Shown here: in pieces, positions 28,933-39,502 of the stretch
Layout of the letters: every line of letters starts with the position of its first letter
Numbering within the stretch: position 1 is the stretch's first letter
DNA from: Paracoccaceae bacterium
GTDB taxonomy: Bacteria; Pseudomonadota; Alphaproteobacteria; Rhodobacterales; Rhodobacteraceae
Direction of reading: 5' to 3'
Length of the DNA: 64,000 nt
Assembly (NCBI GenBank): GCA_007692585.1
Contig: REBU01000041.1
Coordinates: 1-64,000 of the forward strand
Notes under the pieces: model-generated
What the model was told of the DNA's origin: nothing
Databases searched by the model: none
What the model saw: only the letters and a program-made list of their open reading frames with translations
Position numbers and translations under genes: made by a program

Positions 28933-29925
28933 ATGATCACGCTCCCCCTGCCGCTGGTGTCCAGTCTGATCCTTGTCTTTCTGCTGCTGCGCCTGCTGGT
29001 GCGCGGGGGCGGGGTGGCATGGGTTGCGACCCTGCTCGGGGGGCTGGCGCTGCAGGGGGTGGTGATCACGCTGGCCCAGCATCACGGGATTGCCGCCGCG
29101 CGCTGGGTGCAGCCGGTCAGCGCGCTGGCGCTGCCGGTGCTGGCGTGGCTCGCGTGGAAGGTCGATGGGTTGGGTCTGCGGCTGTCCGCGCGCGACGCGC
29201 TGCATCTGGCAGGGCCCGCGCTGGGGCTGGTGCTGCGCTGGGGCGATGGCTGGCTGCTGGAAGCGCTGGTGCCGCTGAGTTTCGCCGGCTACGCGCTGGC
29301 GCTGGCCGTGTCGTTGCAGCGCACCGGCCCTGACCTGCCGCGCGGGCGGCTGGGGCAGGGGGATGTCCCGCGACTGGTCTGGGCGGGGGTGGCGGTGGCG
29401 CTGGGGCTTTCGGCGCTCAGCGATCTGGGCATTGCTGTGGCGATTGCGCGGGGCCATGCCGCCTATGTGCCGCTGATCGTGGATCTGGCGACTTCGGCCT
29501 TGCTCTTTGGCACGGGGCTTCTGGCGCTGGGGGTCGCGCAGGTGACCGCGCGCGCGGCAGAGCCGGACATCGCCCCGCCTGCGCCCAGCGAGGATGATCA
29601 CGCGCTTTTCGCCCGGCTTGAGGCGCTGATGCAGGCCCGACGCGCATGGCGCGACCCGGATCTGACGCTGGCGCAGCTGGCGCGCAGGCTGTCCGTGCCT
29701 GCCAAACGGCTCTCGGTGGCGGTCAATCTGGTCACTGGCGACAATATCTCGCGCTATGTCAACGCCCGGCGCGTGGCTGCGGCCTGCGCCGCGCTGGGCG
29801 CGGGGATGACGGTGACCGAGGCGATGCTGGAGGCGGGGTTCATCACCAAGTCCAATTTCAACCGCGAGTTTCGTCGTGTCACGGGCCAGACCCCGACCGC
29901 GTGGCAAAAGCAGCGCCGGGGCTGA
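28933..29925 (+). CDS. AraC-family regulator with N-terminal membrane domain
   Basis: Multiple TM segments followed by LTLAQLARRLSVPAKRLSVAVN...VTEAMLEAGFITKSNFNREFRRVTGQTPTAWQKQ. Confidence 0.88.
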   Translation: MITLPLPLVSSLILVFLLLRLLVRGGGVAWVATLLGGLALQGVVITLAQHHGIAAARWVQPVSALALPVLAWLAWKVDGLGLRLSARDALHLAGPALGLVLRWGDGWLLEALVPLSFAGYALALAVSLQRTGPDLPRGRLGQGDVPRLVWAGVAVALGLSALSDLGIAVAIARGHAAYVPLIVDLATSALLFGTGLLALGVAQVTARAAEPDIAPPAPSEDDHALFARLEALMQARRAWRDPDLTLAQLARRLSVPAKRLSVAVNLVTGDNISRYVNARRVAAACAALGAGMTVTEAMLEAGFITKSNFNREFRRVTGQTPTAWQKQRRG

Positions 29926-29936
29926 TCCGCCGCGCC

Positions 29937-31229
29937 TCAGAACTGCGTGCGCAACAGGCTCCAGGCCCCGTCGTGCAGGCGCTGCAAGGCCGGGCGATCT
30001 TGCCATTCCTGCAAGCTGACCTGCCGCGACTGCGCCAGATCCTGCGCGAAGATCGCGATCTTGGCGGCGGCGAATTCCGCGTCGAAGACATTCAGGTTGG
30101 CTTCATCATTCAGCCGGAAAGAACGCTCGTCGAAATTGGTCGAGCCGATGGAGGCGAAGCTTTCGTCCACGATCAGCAGTTTCGCATGCATGAAGGTGGG
30201 CTGATATTCATGGATGCGCACGCCCGCTTCCAGCAGCGGCCCCCAGAGATGGCGCGAGGCGCGGCGCACGATTTCCTTGCTCATATGGGGGCCGGGCACG
30301 ATGATGTCGATCTCGACACCGCGCGCGCGGGCATCGCGCAGCTGTTCGACGGCGACATGGTCGGGCACGAAATACGGTGTGGTGATCCGGATATGGCTCT
30401 GCGCCGAGGCGATGGTGGTCATCAGCATCAGATGGATGTAATTGCGGCTGCCGGTCGCGCTGAGCACCAGTTGTGTCGTCAGATCGCCCGTGGGCGCAAG
30501 CGGCGGGAAGAACGCATCGCCCTGCAGCATTTCGCCGGTATCTTCCACCCAGTTGGAGGCAAAACCGCCCTGCATCGCCGCGACCACTGGTCCGGTCACG
30601 CGGTAATGCGTCTCGCGCCATTCGTCGGGGTTGCGCGCGCGGCCCCGCCATTCATCGCCGATCCCAACACCCCCGATAAAGCCCACGCGTCCATCGATGA
30701 CCAGAAACTTGCGATGGGTGCGGTTGTTGATCCGGTCCAGCGTGTACCAGCGCAAGGGGCGGAAGCGGGTGACATGCACGCCCCCGGCTTCCATCGCGTC
30801 GATCAGGTCGAAATCCATCGCGTTGGAGCCTGCCCAGTCCAAGAGCACGCGCACCTCGACCCCGGCCCGCGCGCGTTCGATCAGCGCTTCGGCAAAGTTC
30901 TGCGCAATGGCGCCGGACCAGTAGATATAGGTCTCGAAATTGATGCTGGTTTCGGCCTGGGCAATGGCGTCGAGCATGGCGGGGAAAATCTCGTCACCGT
31001 TTTGCAGGATCTCGATGGCGTTGCCTGCGCTCAGGTTCGAGCCGAACAGCCCTGCCAGACTGCGCTGGAATTCCGGGCTGGTGGGGGTCATCGCACTTGT
31101 CACAGGGCCGCGCAGCTCGCGCCGGTCGGGCACAAGGTTCAGGCCCGCAATCACGGCGGCGAGTGTCAGCGCCAGCACAGTGACGCCAATCCTGATGCGC
31201 GTGCGATGGGCGTGGAGCCAGTCACGCAT
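29937..31229 (-). CDS. Phospholipase D-family protein / cardiolipin synthase-like
   Basis: Two HKD motifs: THRKFLVIDGRVGFIGGVGIGD and FMHAKLLIVDESFASIGSTNFDERS. Confidence 0.92.
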   Translation of the reverse strand: MRDWLHAHRTRIRIGVTVLALTLAAVIAGLNLVPDRRELRGPVTSAMTPTSPEFQRSLAGLFGSNLSAGNAIEILQNGDEIFPAMLDAIAQAETSINFETYIYWSGAIAQNFAEALIERARAGVEVRVLLDWAGSNAMDFDLIDAMEAGGVHVTRFRPLRWYTLDRINNRTHRKFLVIDGRVGFIGGVGIGDEWRGRARNPDEWRETHYRVTGPVVAAMQGGFASNWVEDTGEMLQGDAFFPPLAPTGDLTTQLVLSATGSRNYIHLMLMTTIASAQSHIRITTPYFVPDHVAVEQLRDARARGVEIDIIVPGPHMSKEIVRRASRHLWGPLLEAGVRIHEYQPTFMHAKLLIVDESFASIGSTNFDERSFRLNDEANLNVFDAEFAAAKIAIFAQDLAQSRQVSLQEWQDRPALQRLHDGAWSLLRTQF

Positions 31230-32853
31230 GCTGGTTTTCCGCGGCAGGGCGCGGCTGTGCAGGGGGCAGGGCAAGGCGTTCGGCCCATGCGCGGGTCATG
31301 GCACCATAGCAGTCGAGCAGCGAATCCGCCGCGATGCTGCGCCCTTCGGTCATCCGTCCCAGCACGGTCAGGCCGGGTGCCGCGCATCCTGTGGCATCGA
31401 CGTCAATGCCGCCTGTGGCAGGGGCTTCGCGCAAGCCCCCCTCGCGCAGGAGCGCGGTGATCAGCGGGTCATCGATCCGGTCAAGCCGGGGCGGCGGCAG
31501 CACTGCGTCAATCATCACTGTGGCCTGCGTGTCACGGTCAAGCGCCCAGCCTTGCGCCGTGAGCCTGATCGCCGGGTCATCGGCCAGTGTCAGCTGCACC
31601 AGCCCGTCCTGCACCAGTGCCAACAGCAATCGAGCAGAGCCGAGCGGCGGGCCATAGGTCAGCCGTTTCAGCCCGCGATCAAAGGCCAGAACTGCGGCCC
31701 GCGTGTCCGGGCGGCTGTCGGCGGTCAGAAAACTGCGGCGCAAGGCCGGTTGCAGGCTGCGCCAGATCTGCCCGATGCAATAGCCGACCCCCGCCGGGCG
31801 ACAGCCTGCCGCCATCTCGATCCCCTCGCGCAGGATATCGCGGGGGGTGCGTCCGGCATCCTGCGCACCGGGGCTGTCGCGCTCGATGCGCAGCCAGTCG
31901 GTGGGGGCGGCCCCGCTGATGCGTCGGGCGGGGGCTTCGAGCGCCTGCGCGATGTCATCCATGGCCGCGTCCGGGTCCAGCGTCAGGGCGCGCGCGATGG
32001 CCGCGTGCAGCTGCGCCGTCTCGGCGTCGCGCAGCGCGAAGCGGGGCTGCAGCGTCCGGGCGGGTTTGGGCAGGGGCGGCACCCCATCGAGCGAGAAGGG
32101 CAGGATGCGCGCGGGTTCGCGGCCAGACCGCAGGTAGCGCCCGCCGGCCATTTGCCCGCCCTGACCCAGTGTCAACAGCGCCACCACATCGAGCGCGGCC
32201 AGCCCCAGCCCGCGCAGCGCGACGGTCTTGCCCGCCCAGCCCCGCGCCTTGCGTTGCAGCGCGTGACCGGGATAGGCCGTGGCCATGAGCGCGCCGCATG
32301 CCGCCGCTTGCGCGCGCCAGCTGGCCCATGTCGGATCCGCCCGCGTGACCGGCTGGCCCATGGTCAGAACCAGTTCGTCATAGGGGCCGTATGCACCAGC
32401 ATGTGTCTCGATCCACCAGCCTGCCGCATCGCGCGTGGCATTGGTGGCGATCTGGCGGTGATGGCGGATCGCGCCGGGATGGGCCTGTTGCAGCGCGGTG
32501 AAGCGCGCTTGCAGATACTGGCCCATACGTCTGCGGGGCGGGTAATCCTCGGCTGTCGGGCCGGGCGCGCTGGTCTGTGCGATCCAGTCGCTGAAGCTGA
32601 TGCGTTCGGGGAAGGGCAGCGTTACCTCTTCGGCGCGCAGATTGAGCAGGCAATGCGGACTTTCCTCGGGCGCGTAATTCGGCCCTGCCGCCGGGGTGGC
32701 GGAGGGGTCGAAGATGGTGATCCGGCAGGACGGCATCTGGTCCAGCGCCATTTCGGCGGCGGCCAGCCCGCGCGGGCCGCAGCCGATGAGTGCAATCCGC
32801 AGGGGATGCGCGCGGCGCGCGGGCAGGGGGCGGGCGTGCATCATGCGCTCCAT
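31222..32853 (-). CDS. FAD/NAD(P)-binding protein (HpyO/CreE-like)
   Basis: LRIALIGCGPRGLAAAEMALDQM...AAGPNYAPEESPHCLLNLRAEEVTLPFPERISFSDWI. Confidence 0.85.
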   Translation of the reverse strand: MERMMHARPLPARRAHPLRIALIGCGPRGLAAAEMALDQMPSCRITIFDPSATPAAGPNYAPEESPHCLLNLRAEEVTLPFPERISFSDWIAQTSAPGPTAEDYPPRRRMGQYLQARFTALQQAHPGAIRHHRQIATNATRDAAGWWIETHAGAYGPYDELVLTMGQPVTRADPTWASWRAQAAACGALMATAYPGHALQRKARGWAGKTVALRGLGLAALDVVALLTLGQGGQMAGGRYLRSGREPARILPFSLDGVPPLPKPARTLQPRFALRDAETAQLHAAIARALTLDPDAAMDDIAQALEAPARRISGAAPTDWLRIERDSPGAQDAGRTPRDILREGIEMAAGCRPAGVGYCIGQIWRSLQPALRRSFLTADSRPDTRAAVLAFDRGLKRLTYGPPLGSARLLLALVQDGLVQLTLADDPAIRLTAQGWALDRDTQATVMIDAVLPPPRLDRIDDPLITALLREGGLREAPATGGIDVDATGCAAPGLTVLGRMTEGRSIAADSLLDCYGAMTRAWAERLALPPAQPRPAAENQHA

Positions 32854-33788
32854 TTCGGATCAGCGGTGAAGGTCACCGACAGCCAGCGATCAGGCCCGGC
32901 ATTGCCCAGCGCCGCGCTGACCTCGTCGCGGATCGCGTCCCAGTCCGAGAGCGGGCGGGCTGGCGCGTCGGGGGCGGCGATGAAATACATCTCGATCTGC
33001 TCGGCCCGGCCGACCCGCGCGACATAGCTTTGATGCGACTGGAACCCGTGCTTTGCCGTGATCTGGCGGGCCACGGCGTCGACGCGCGCCCGCAGGTCGC
33101 CGGGGGTCACAAGCAGCATGTCGGACAGCGCGCGGCGTGTGATGGCGGCGGGCACAGGGATCAGCACCAGACAGATCAGCGCCAGGATCGCCGGGTCGAT
33201 ATAGGGCAGCAGCCATGCAGAAGGCGTGTCGGCGATCACGGCGGCCAGCGCGAAGGCCACAACCAGCGCGGCGCTGAGCGCGCCTGCAGACAGCCAGCCC
33301 TGCGCGTCAAGCTTGACAAAGGCCGAATTCAGATGCCGGTTGGCGCGGTAGCCCAGCGCGCCCATCGCAAAGCAGATCACCATCGCCGCGCCCGCATAGT
33401 AAAGCGCCAGATCGAAGGCCAGAAGCCGCCCGCCGCCAAGCAGCGATTCAATGGCGTTGATCAGCCCGTAAGCGGCCACGGCCATCAGCAGCACGCCGTT
33501 GAGCGCCAGAACCATGGGCTCCAGATGCCAGAAGCCGAAATTGAACCGCGCCTCCAGCCGCTGGCCGCGCGCAGTTGCGAGCGCGTAGGATTTCATCAGC
33601 CCCAGCACCAGCAGCGACACGGCGCTCATGGCCGCATCGACGAGCGAGAAGGCCCCGTCAAAGACAATCGCCCGCGAGCCTGTCCACAGCCCCATGCTCA
33701 CCCCGAGCGCCGCCACGATCAGCGTGGCCGCAATCGAGAGCTTGAGCAGCGTTTCTTCCCTGAGATCGCTCATCCGTGCACCTGTCAT
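32841..33788 (-). CDS. Cation diffusion facilitator family transporter
   Basis: IVFDGAFSLVDAAMSAVSLLVLGLMKSYALA; multiple TM segments. Confidence 0.85.
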   Translation of the reverse strand: MTGARMSDLREETLLKLSIAATLIVAALGVSMGLWTGSRAIVFDGAFSLVDAAMSAVSLLVLGLMKSYALATARGQRLEARFNFGFWHLEPMVLALNGVLLMAVAAYGLINAIESLLGGGRLLAFDLALYYAGAAMVICFAMGALGYRANRHLNSAFVKLDAQGWLSAGALSAALVVAFALAAVIADTPSAWLLPYIDPAILALICLVLIPVPAAITRRALSDMLLVTPGDLRARVDAVARQITAKHGFQSHQSYVARVGRAEQIEMYFIAAPDAPARPLSDWDAIRDEVSAALGNAGPDRWLSVTFTADPKWSA

Positions 33789-33799
33789 CCCATCGCGCG

Positions 33800-36247
33800 T
33801 TACTGTGGCAGCGCATAGGCGATGATGTGATCCCCGACAGTGGTTTCGAGCTGCGAATGTCCGGCGGCATGCAGGATGACATATTGGCGGCCATCATGGA
33901 CGAAGCTCATCGGTGACGCCTGCCCGCCAGCAGGCAAGCGCGCTGACCACAGGAGCCGGCCCGTCTCGGTCTCGTAGGCGCGGAAGAAATTGTCCTGCGC
34001 CGCCCCGATGAAGGTGATGCCGCTGGCGGTCACCAGCGGCCCGCCGATATTCACCGTCCCAAGCGGCACGCGCAGGAAGGTCGGCAGGCCCATCGGACCT
34101 GTATCGAAGCCGGTCCCGAAAGGCAGCGACCACAGCAGCGCGCCGCTTTGCAGATCCGTCGCGGCCACATAGCCCCATGGCGGTGCGATGCAGGGCGCAC
34201 CCAGGATCGACAGCCACATCGGGCGGTCCACGCCATACGGGGCCAGCCATTGCGGCGCGACCTCCTGATCGGGGCGCGCGCCGCCCAGACCCACGGGCAT
34301 GTCATTCACCTCGGCCCGCGGGACCATGGTGACGACATTGGGCAGGCGCGAATGGTTGGTGATCACGATGTCACGCGCCAGATCGAGCCCCACACCGCCC
34401 CAGTTGATGCCACCCACCGTGCCGGGATGCAGGAGCATGCCATGCGGGTTCTCGGAAGGCGGGGTATAGATGCCGCGATAGTCCATGCGCAGGAAGTCGC
34501 GCCGACACAGCGCCGCGTCGATCATCGCCACGCCCCATGTCTGGGAATGGTGCAGGGTTTCGGGGTCAGGTCCGATGCGGCCTGCGAAATTGGGGTAGAA
34601 CACGGCTTGCGGCTGGGTCTCGTGCGTCCAGTCCCCCGGCAGCGCACCTTGCGGGGCGGGGCGCGGCTCAACGGGGCGCAGATGTTCGCCCGTGGCCGCG
34701 TCGAGCACATAGAGCGAGCCCTGTTTGGTGCCCTGCACCACGACGCGGCGCATCTCGCCGTCGATCTGCATGTCCATCAGCGCAGGCTGCGCGCCCAGAT
34801 CGTAATCCCACAGATCATGGATCACTGTCGCGAAATCCCAGATCGTCTCGCCTGTCTGCATGTCGATGGCGATCACGGCCGAGGTGAAGCGGTCTTCCTC
34901 CGCGCTGCGCGCGCCGCCCCAATGGTCATTGGCGGAATTGCCCGTGGCGATATAGATGATCCCGGCCTCTGGGTCGCCCGAGATCACGTTCCACACATTC
35001 GGTGTGCCGCGCGGAAAGATCTCGCCTTCGGCCAGCGGCTCTGCGGCGATGCCCTGCCGCAAGGCGTCCCAGGCCCAGATCAGATCGCCCGAAACCGCAT
35101 CATAGGCGCGCACCACGCCCGATGGCGCGTCGCGGCGCTGGTTGTCGCTGACCTGCTGCCCGATCACCACCAGATCACCCACCACCGCCGGGCCGGATGT
35201 CGAAGATGCAAGCCCGGTTTCCTGCAGACCCAGCCCGAGCGCCAGATCGACCACGCCCTGCGTGCCGAAATCGGGGCAGATCGCGCCGCTGGCGGCGTCG
35301 AGCGCATAGAGCCTGCTGTCCACAGTCGTCACGAAAATCCGCGCGGAACAACGCTCATCCCCGGCGGCATTGCGGTGATGAGCGACCGCACGACAGGCCA
35401 CGGAAAAGAGCGATTCCATATCGCTCTCGGAGGTTTCGGGGTCGAAATGCCAGAGCCTGACGCCGGTTGCGGGATCGAGCGCGATCACCTGCTGCGAAGG
35501 GGTGCAGGCAAACAGCGTGCCATCGACGTAAATCGGTGTGTTCTGGGCGCTGTAGCTGATCCGCGTATTGTCGGTCATGTCGCCGGTCTGGATGCGCCAG
35601 ACCTCGGTCAGATCGGCAATATTGGCGCGGGTGATCTGCCCGGCGGGGGTGTAGCGCGCGCCGAGCGGCGAGCCGCCGAAAGCGCTCCAGTCCTCGGCTG
35701 TGTTATGGCCGGGAAAGCTCTGTGTGTCCACGTCCTGCCCGGCGGGTGCGGTGGGGCGTTCCCAGACCAGCGCAAGGGTCAGTCCGGCCCCCGCCACACT
35801 GGCAAGCACGGCGCCCCAGGCCGTGGGGCGCAGCCAGCGCGGCTGCAACTGGCGCGGGCTGCCCCAGATCACCACGGCCAGCAGCAGCGCGAAGATCAGC
35901 CCCGGCACGGCGATCCGTCCCAGAAGGTCGAATTGCCATGACACCAGCCAGTCATTCGCCGCGATCTCGATCAGCCCCCAGAGGAAGGTCAGACCCAGCA
36001 GCAGGCCAGAGGGCAGAAGCGCAAGCGACACCGGCGCGAGCACCAGCGCCGCCAGACCGGCCCAGAACAGCAGCCCTGCGCCGATGAAATAGACCCCGCC
36101 GCCATTGCGGGCGATCTCGAACCCGATCCAGATCAGCGCGGCACCAAGGATGAGTTTCAGCGCCGCACCCCCCATGAGCACAAGCTTCGCAATGATGTGA
36201 TACTGCGCAAACCGCGTTTTGACGAAGGGGGGGATGGGCGACGGCAT
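33800..36247 (-). CDS. Membrane-bound PQQ-dependent dehydrogenase (glucose/quinate/shikimate family)
   Basis: N-terminal TM region; DWSAFGGSPLGARYTPAGQITRANIADLTEVWRIQTGDM; GGARPDQEVAPQWLAPYG; PVTASGITFIGAAQD. Confidence 0.93.
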   Translation of the reverse strand: MPSPIPPFVKTRFAQYHIIAKLVLMGGAALKLILGAALIWIGFEIARNGGGVYFIGAGLLFWAGLAALVLAPVSLALLPSGLLLGLTFLWGLIEIAANDWLVSWQFDLLGRIAVPGLIFALLLAVVIWGSPRQLQPRWLRPTAWGAVLASVAGAGLTLALVWERPTAPAGQDVDTQSFPGHNTAEDWSAFGGSPLGARYTPAGQITRANIADLTEVWRIQTGDMTDNTRISYSAQNTPIYVDGTLFACTPSQQVIALDPATGVRLWHFDPETSESDMESLFSVACRAVAHHRNAAGDERCSARIFVTTVDSRLYALDAASGAICPDFGTQGVVDLALGLGLQETGLASSTSGPAVVGDLVVIGQQVSDNQRRDAPSGVVRAYDAVSGDLIWAWDALRQGIAAEPLAEGEIFPRGTPNVWNVISGDPEAGIIYIATGNSANDHWGGARSAEEDRFTSAVIAIDMQTGETIWDFATVIHDLWDYDLGAQPALMDMQIDGEMRRVVVQGTKQGSLYVLDAATGEHLRPVEPRPAPQGALPGDWTHETQPQAVFYPNFAGRIGPDPETLHHSQTWGVAMIDAALCRRDFLRMDYRGIYTPPSENPHGMLLHPGTVGGINWGGVGLDLARDIVITNHSRLPNVVTMVPRAEVNDMPVGLGGARPDQEVAPQWLAPYGVDRPMWLSILGAPCIAPPWGYVAATDLQSGALLWSLPFGTGFDTGPMGLPTFLRVPLGTVNIGGPLVTASGITFIGAAQDNFFRAYETETGRLLWSARLPAGGQASPMSFVHDGRQYVILHAAGHSQLETTVGDHIIAYALPQ

Positions 36248-36368
36248 GGCATGTCCCTGAATGTTGTTTTCAGGAACAACCCGTCAGGCCTGCGGCGGTT
36301 CCCTGCCTTGGGGGGGCGATGGGGGGGGCAAGGCTTTGGGCGGGGAAGGGGGGGGCGGTGTGCGACGC

Positions 36369-36392
36369 AAGGGGGCATGGGCTTGCCCCCTT
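36369..36392. terminator. Hairpin between purU and the PQQ dehydrogenase gene
   Basis: 9-bp perfect stem aagggggca/tgccccctt, 6-nt loop. Confidence 0.4.
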
Positions 36393-36638
36393 GATTTCTG
36401 CGTCCGTCTCGCTGAAGCGTCAGGCGCGTGGGGGCTGGCGTCTGTCCTGCCGAAGGACGCGGACAGGCTGGCAGCGTGGTGCTGCGGACAGGCTACGAAG
36501 GCAGGCGGCGAGGCAGAGCGCTGTCGCGGTGATCAGCGTGGCGACCATGAGTTCCATCGATCGATCCTTCCTGTTTGCGTATTTGGTCAACGCGTGACTG
36601 CGCCGCGCGTTCCATCACCCGGATGGGGCCCTGCGCGC

Positions 36639-37523
36639 TCAGCCCATCCGTTCCGAAGCATAGGAGCCCGGCGAGGCGGGGAAAACGACGGTCTTGTTGC
36701 CGTTGAGAAAGACCCGGCGGTGGATATGCGCGTGGATCGCGCGGGCGAGAACCTGGCTTTCCACATCGCGCCCGAGGCTGACATAATCGCTGGGCGATTG
36801 CGCATGGGTGACGCGCACCGTGTCCTGTTCGATGATCGGACCTTCATCGAGATCCGCCGTGACATAATGCGAGGTCGCGCCGATCAGCTTCACGCCGCGC
36901 TCATAGGCTTGTTTATAGGGGTTCGCGCCCTTGAAGCTGGGCAGGAAGGAATGGTGGATATTGATGATGCGCCCCGACATCTTCGCGCACATCGCGTCTG
37001 ACAGAACCTGCATGTAGCGCGCCAGAACGATCAGCTCGGCCCCGGTGCTCTCGACCACATCCATGATGCGGGCTTCGGCGTCGGGCTTGTTCTGTTTCGT
37101 GACCGGGATGCAGTGGAAGGGGATGTCATGGTTCACCACGACTTTCTGATAATCCATGTGATTGGAAATCACGGCCACGATGTCGATGGGCAGTGCCCCG
37201 ATGCGCCAGCGATAGAGCAGATCGTTCAGGCAATGGCCAAAGCGCGACACCATCAGGATCACTTTCATGCGCACAGCGTCGTCATGGAATGCGTAATCCA
37301 TCCCCATCTCTTGCCCGATGGGGGCGAAATTCCCGGTCAGCTGGGCCAGATCCGCGCCGGTTTCGCTGGCGAAACTGACCCGCATGAAGAAGCGCCCGGT
37401 TTCCATATCGTCGAATTGCGAGCTGTCGGTAATATTGCAGCCCTGCTGGGCGAGAAAACCGGCGATGGCGGCCACGATGCCACGCGCTGTGGGGCATGTC
37501 ACAGTCAGGGTGTAATGCGTCAT
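36639..37523 (-). CDS. purU: Formyltetrahydrofolate deformylase
   Basis: ACT-like N-terminus MTHYTLTVTCPTARGIVAAIAGFLAQQGCNITDSSQF; IINIHHSFLPSFKGANPYKQAYERGVKLIGATSHYVTADLDEGPIIEQ. Confidence 0.96.
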   Translation of the reverse strand: MTHYTLTVTCPTARGIVAAIAGFLAQQGCNITDSSQFDDMETGRFFMRVSFASETGADLAQLTGNFAPIGQEMGMDYAFHDDAVRMKVILMVSRFGHCLNDLLYRWRIGALPIDIVAVISNHMDYQKVVVNHDIPFHCIPVTKQNKPDAEARIMDVVESTGAELIVLARYMQVLSDAMCAKMSGRIINIHHSFLPSFKGANPYKQAYERGVKLIGATSHYVTADLDEGPIIEQDTVRVTHAQSPSDYVSLGRDVESQVLARAIHAHIHRRVFLNGNKTVVFPASPGSYASERMG

Positions 37524-37805
37524 GTCAGGTCTCTTTATGTGGATCAGGGCGACGTTGCCCTGACACATTCCACAGGCCGGGGGCGCAAACAAGCGTAAGA
37601 TGGGCGATGTCGTATCTGGCTTTGAGCGCGTGTCGGATGCGTCAACGGGCACTGCGGGGATTAGCGGCGTCCGGCGCAGGGTCACGCTTGACTTGCCTGC
37701 GTTTTCCACGGAACATTTCACCATGGGACCAGCGCAACACAGAGAGGTTGCGCCGGGAAGACCAAGCACAACATGCATGATGCCAATAAAATCAGGGAGA
37801 ATGAT

Positions 37806-39404
37806 ATGAAGATGACCCCAATCCTGCGCCGGGCACGCGCGGGCCTTCTGGCGGGTGTGGCGGCGACAGCGCTCGTCGTCTCGGGCAGCGTGGCCATGGC
37901 CGAAACCATCCGCTGGGCGCGCGTCACCGATGCGCTGACGATGGACCCGCACAGCCAGAATGAAGGGCCGACCCATACGCTGAACCATCACATCTATGAA
38001 ACGCTCGTGGGCCGTGATGATGACGGTACGCTGACCCCGCGTCTGGCGACGCAATGGGGGATCTCGGAGGAAGATGAGACCGTCTGGGTCTTCACCATCC
38101 GCGACGGTGTGAAATTCCATGATGGCAGCGACATGACGGTGGAAGATGTGGTCTTCTCGCTCGACCGCGCGCGCACGCCGCCTTCGGGCATGGCAGCACT
38201 TCATGCCGCCGTTGAGGAAGTGACAGCGGTGGATGAGAGCACGGTGCATGTGCGCATGGCAGGCCCCGCGCCGCTTTATGTGCAGAACCTGACCAACACG
38301 TTCATCATGTCCAAAGCCTGGGCTGAAGCCAATGGCGTCGAGGCCGCACCGAATTTTGCGGCTGGCGAAGAAGCCTATTCGGTGCGCAACACCAACGGCA
38401 CCGGCCCTTACCGTCTGGTCGAGCGGGATCCCGAAGTGCGCACGGTCCTGCAGGTTTTCGAGGATCACTGGGACGATGCGCCTGCGGTGACCGAGATCAT
38501 CTACACCCCGATCTCGGAAGCCGCGACCCGCGTGGCGGCCCTGCTGTCGGGCGAGGTCGATATCGTGCAGGACGTGCCGGTGCAGGATATCGCGCGGCTG
38601 GAACAGACCGACGGCATCCGCGTGGTGCGCGGCCCGGAGAACCGCAACATCTTCTTCAGCTATGACATGAGCTCGGAGACGCTGGCCTCGTCGGATGCGG
38701 CGACCAATCCTTTCGCGGAACCGCTGGTGCGCGAAGCGATGGCGCTGGCGCTGGACCGCAATGCGATCCGGCAAGTGGTCATGCGCGGGGAAAGCCAGCC
38801 TTCGGCTGCGCCCCTGCCGCCCTTCGTGAACGGCTGGACCGAAGAAATGGACGCGTTCGGCGATCCTGATCTCGCGCGGGCGCGCGAGTTGATGGAAGAA
38901 GCCGGGTTTGCCGATGGCTTCTCGGTGCGGCTCGATTGCCCCAATGACCGTTATCTGAACGACGAATCCATCTGTCAGGCGCTGGTGGGGATGATGGCGC
39001 AGATCGGCATCCGGGTGGATCTGAACGCGCAGACCCGGTCGCTGCATTTCCCGCTGATCGAGAATTGGGAAACCGATTTCTACCTGCTGGGCTGGGGGGT
39101 TCCGACCTTCGACAGCCAGTATGTGTTTGATTTCCTTGTTCATACGCGGGAAGGCAGCTACGGCTCATTCAACGGCTCGCGTTACTCCAACCCGGAACTC
39201 GACGCCAAGATCGAAGCGCTGGCCACGATGACCGATCTGGAAGAACGCGACGCGCTGATCGCAGAGATCTGGGCCGAGGTGATGGACGAGCGCATCTTCC
39301 TGAACGTGCATAACCAGGTGCTGGCCTATGCGATGCGCGACAGCATCTCGCTGGATGTGCACCCGGAAAACCAGCCGCGCATGACCACGGTCAGCTTCGA
39401 CTGA
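37806..39404 (+). CDS. Dipeptide/oligopeptide-type ABC transporter substrate-binding protein
   Basis: Signal peptide; RWARVTDALTMDPHSQNEGPTHTLNHHIYETLVGRDDDGTLTPRLATQWGISEE SBP family 5. Confidence 0.95.
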   Translation: MKMTPILRRARAGLLAGVAATALVVSGSVAMAETIRWARVTDALTMDPHSQNEGPTHTLNHHIYETLVGRDDDGTLTPRLATQWGISEEDETVWVFTIRDGVKFHDGSDMTVEDVVFSLDRARTPPSGMAALHAAVEEVTAVDESTVHVRMAGPAPLYVQNLTNTFIMSKAWAEANGVEAAPNFAAGEEAYSVRNTNGTGPYRLVERDPEVRTVLQVFEDHWDDAPAVTEIIYTPISEAATRVAALLSGEVDIVQDVPVQDIARLEQTDGIRVVRGPENRNIFFSYDMSSETLASSDAATNPFAEPLVREAMALALDRNAIRQVVMRGESQPSAAPLPPFVNGWTEEMDAFGDPDLARARELMEEAGFADGFSVRLDCPNDRYLNDESICQALVGMMAQIGIRVDLNAQTRSLHFPLIENWETDFYLLGWGVPTFDSQYVFDFLVHTREGSYGSFNGSRYSNPELDAKIEALATMTDLEERDALIAEIWAEVMDERIFLNVHNQVLAYAMRDSISLDVHPENQPRMTTVSFD

Positions 39405-39421
39405 GCACGGCTTGACCTGCC

Positions 39422-39449
39422 GACCCGCGCGGGATACTCCGCGCGGGTC
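39422..39449 (+). terminator. Intra-operon attenuator-type hairpin after the SBP gene
   Basis: 11-bp stem gacccgcgcgg/ccgcgcgggtc, 6-nt loop, followed by ttctgattt. Confidence 0.6.
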
Positions 39450-39502
39450 TTCTGATTTCAGGGCAGCATTGCTGACCTTGTTTTCCGCCCGCGAGGTTCG
39501 CC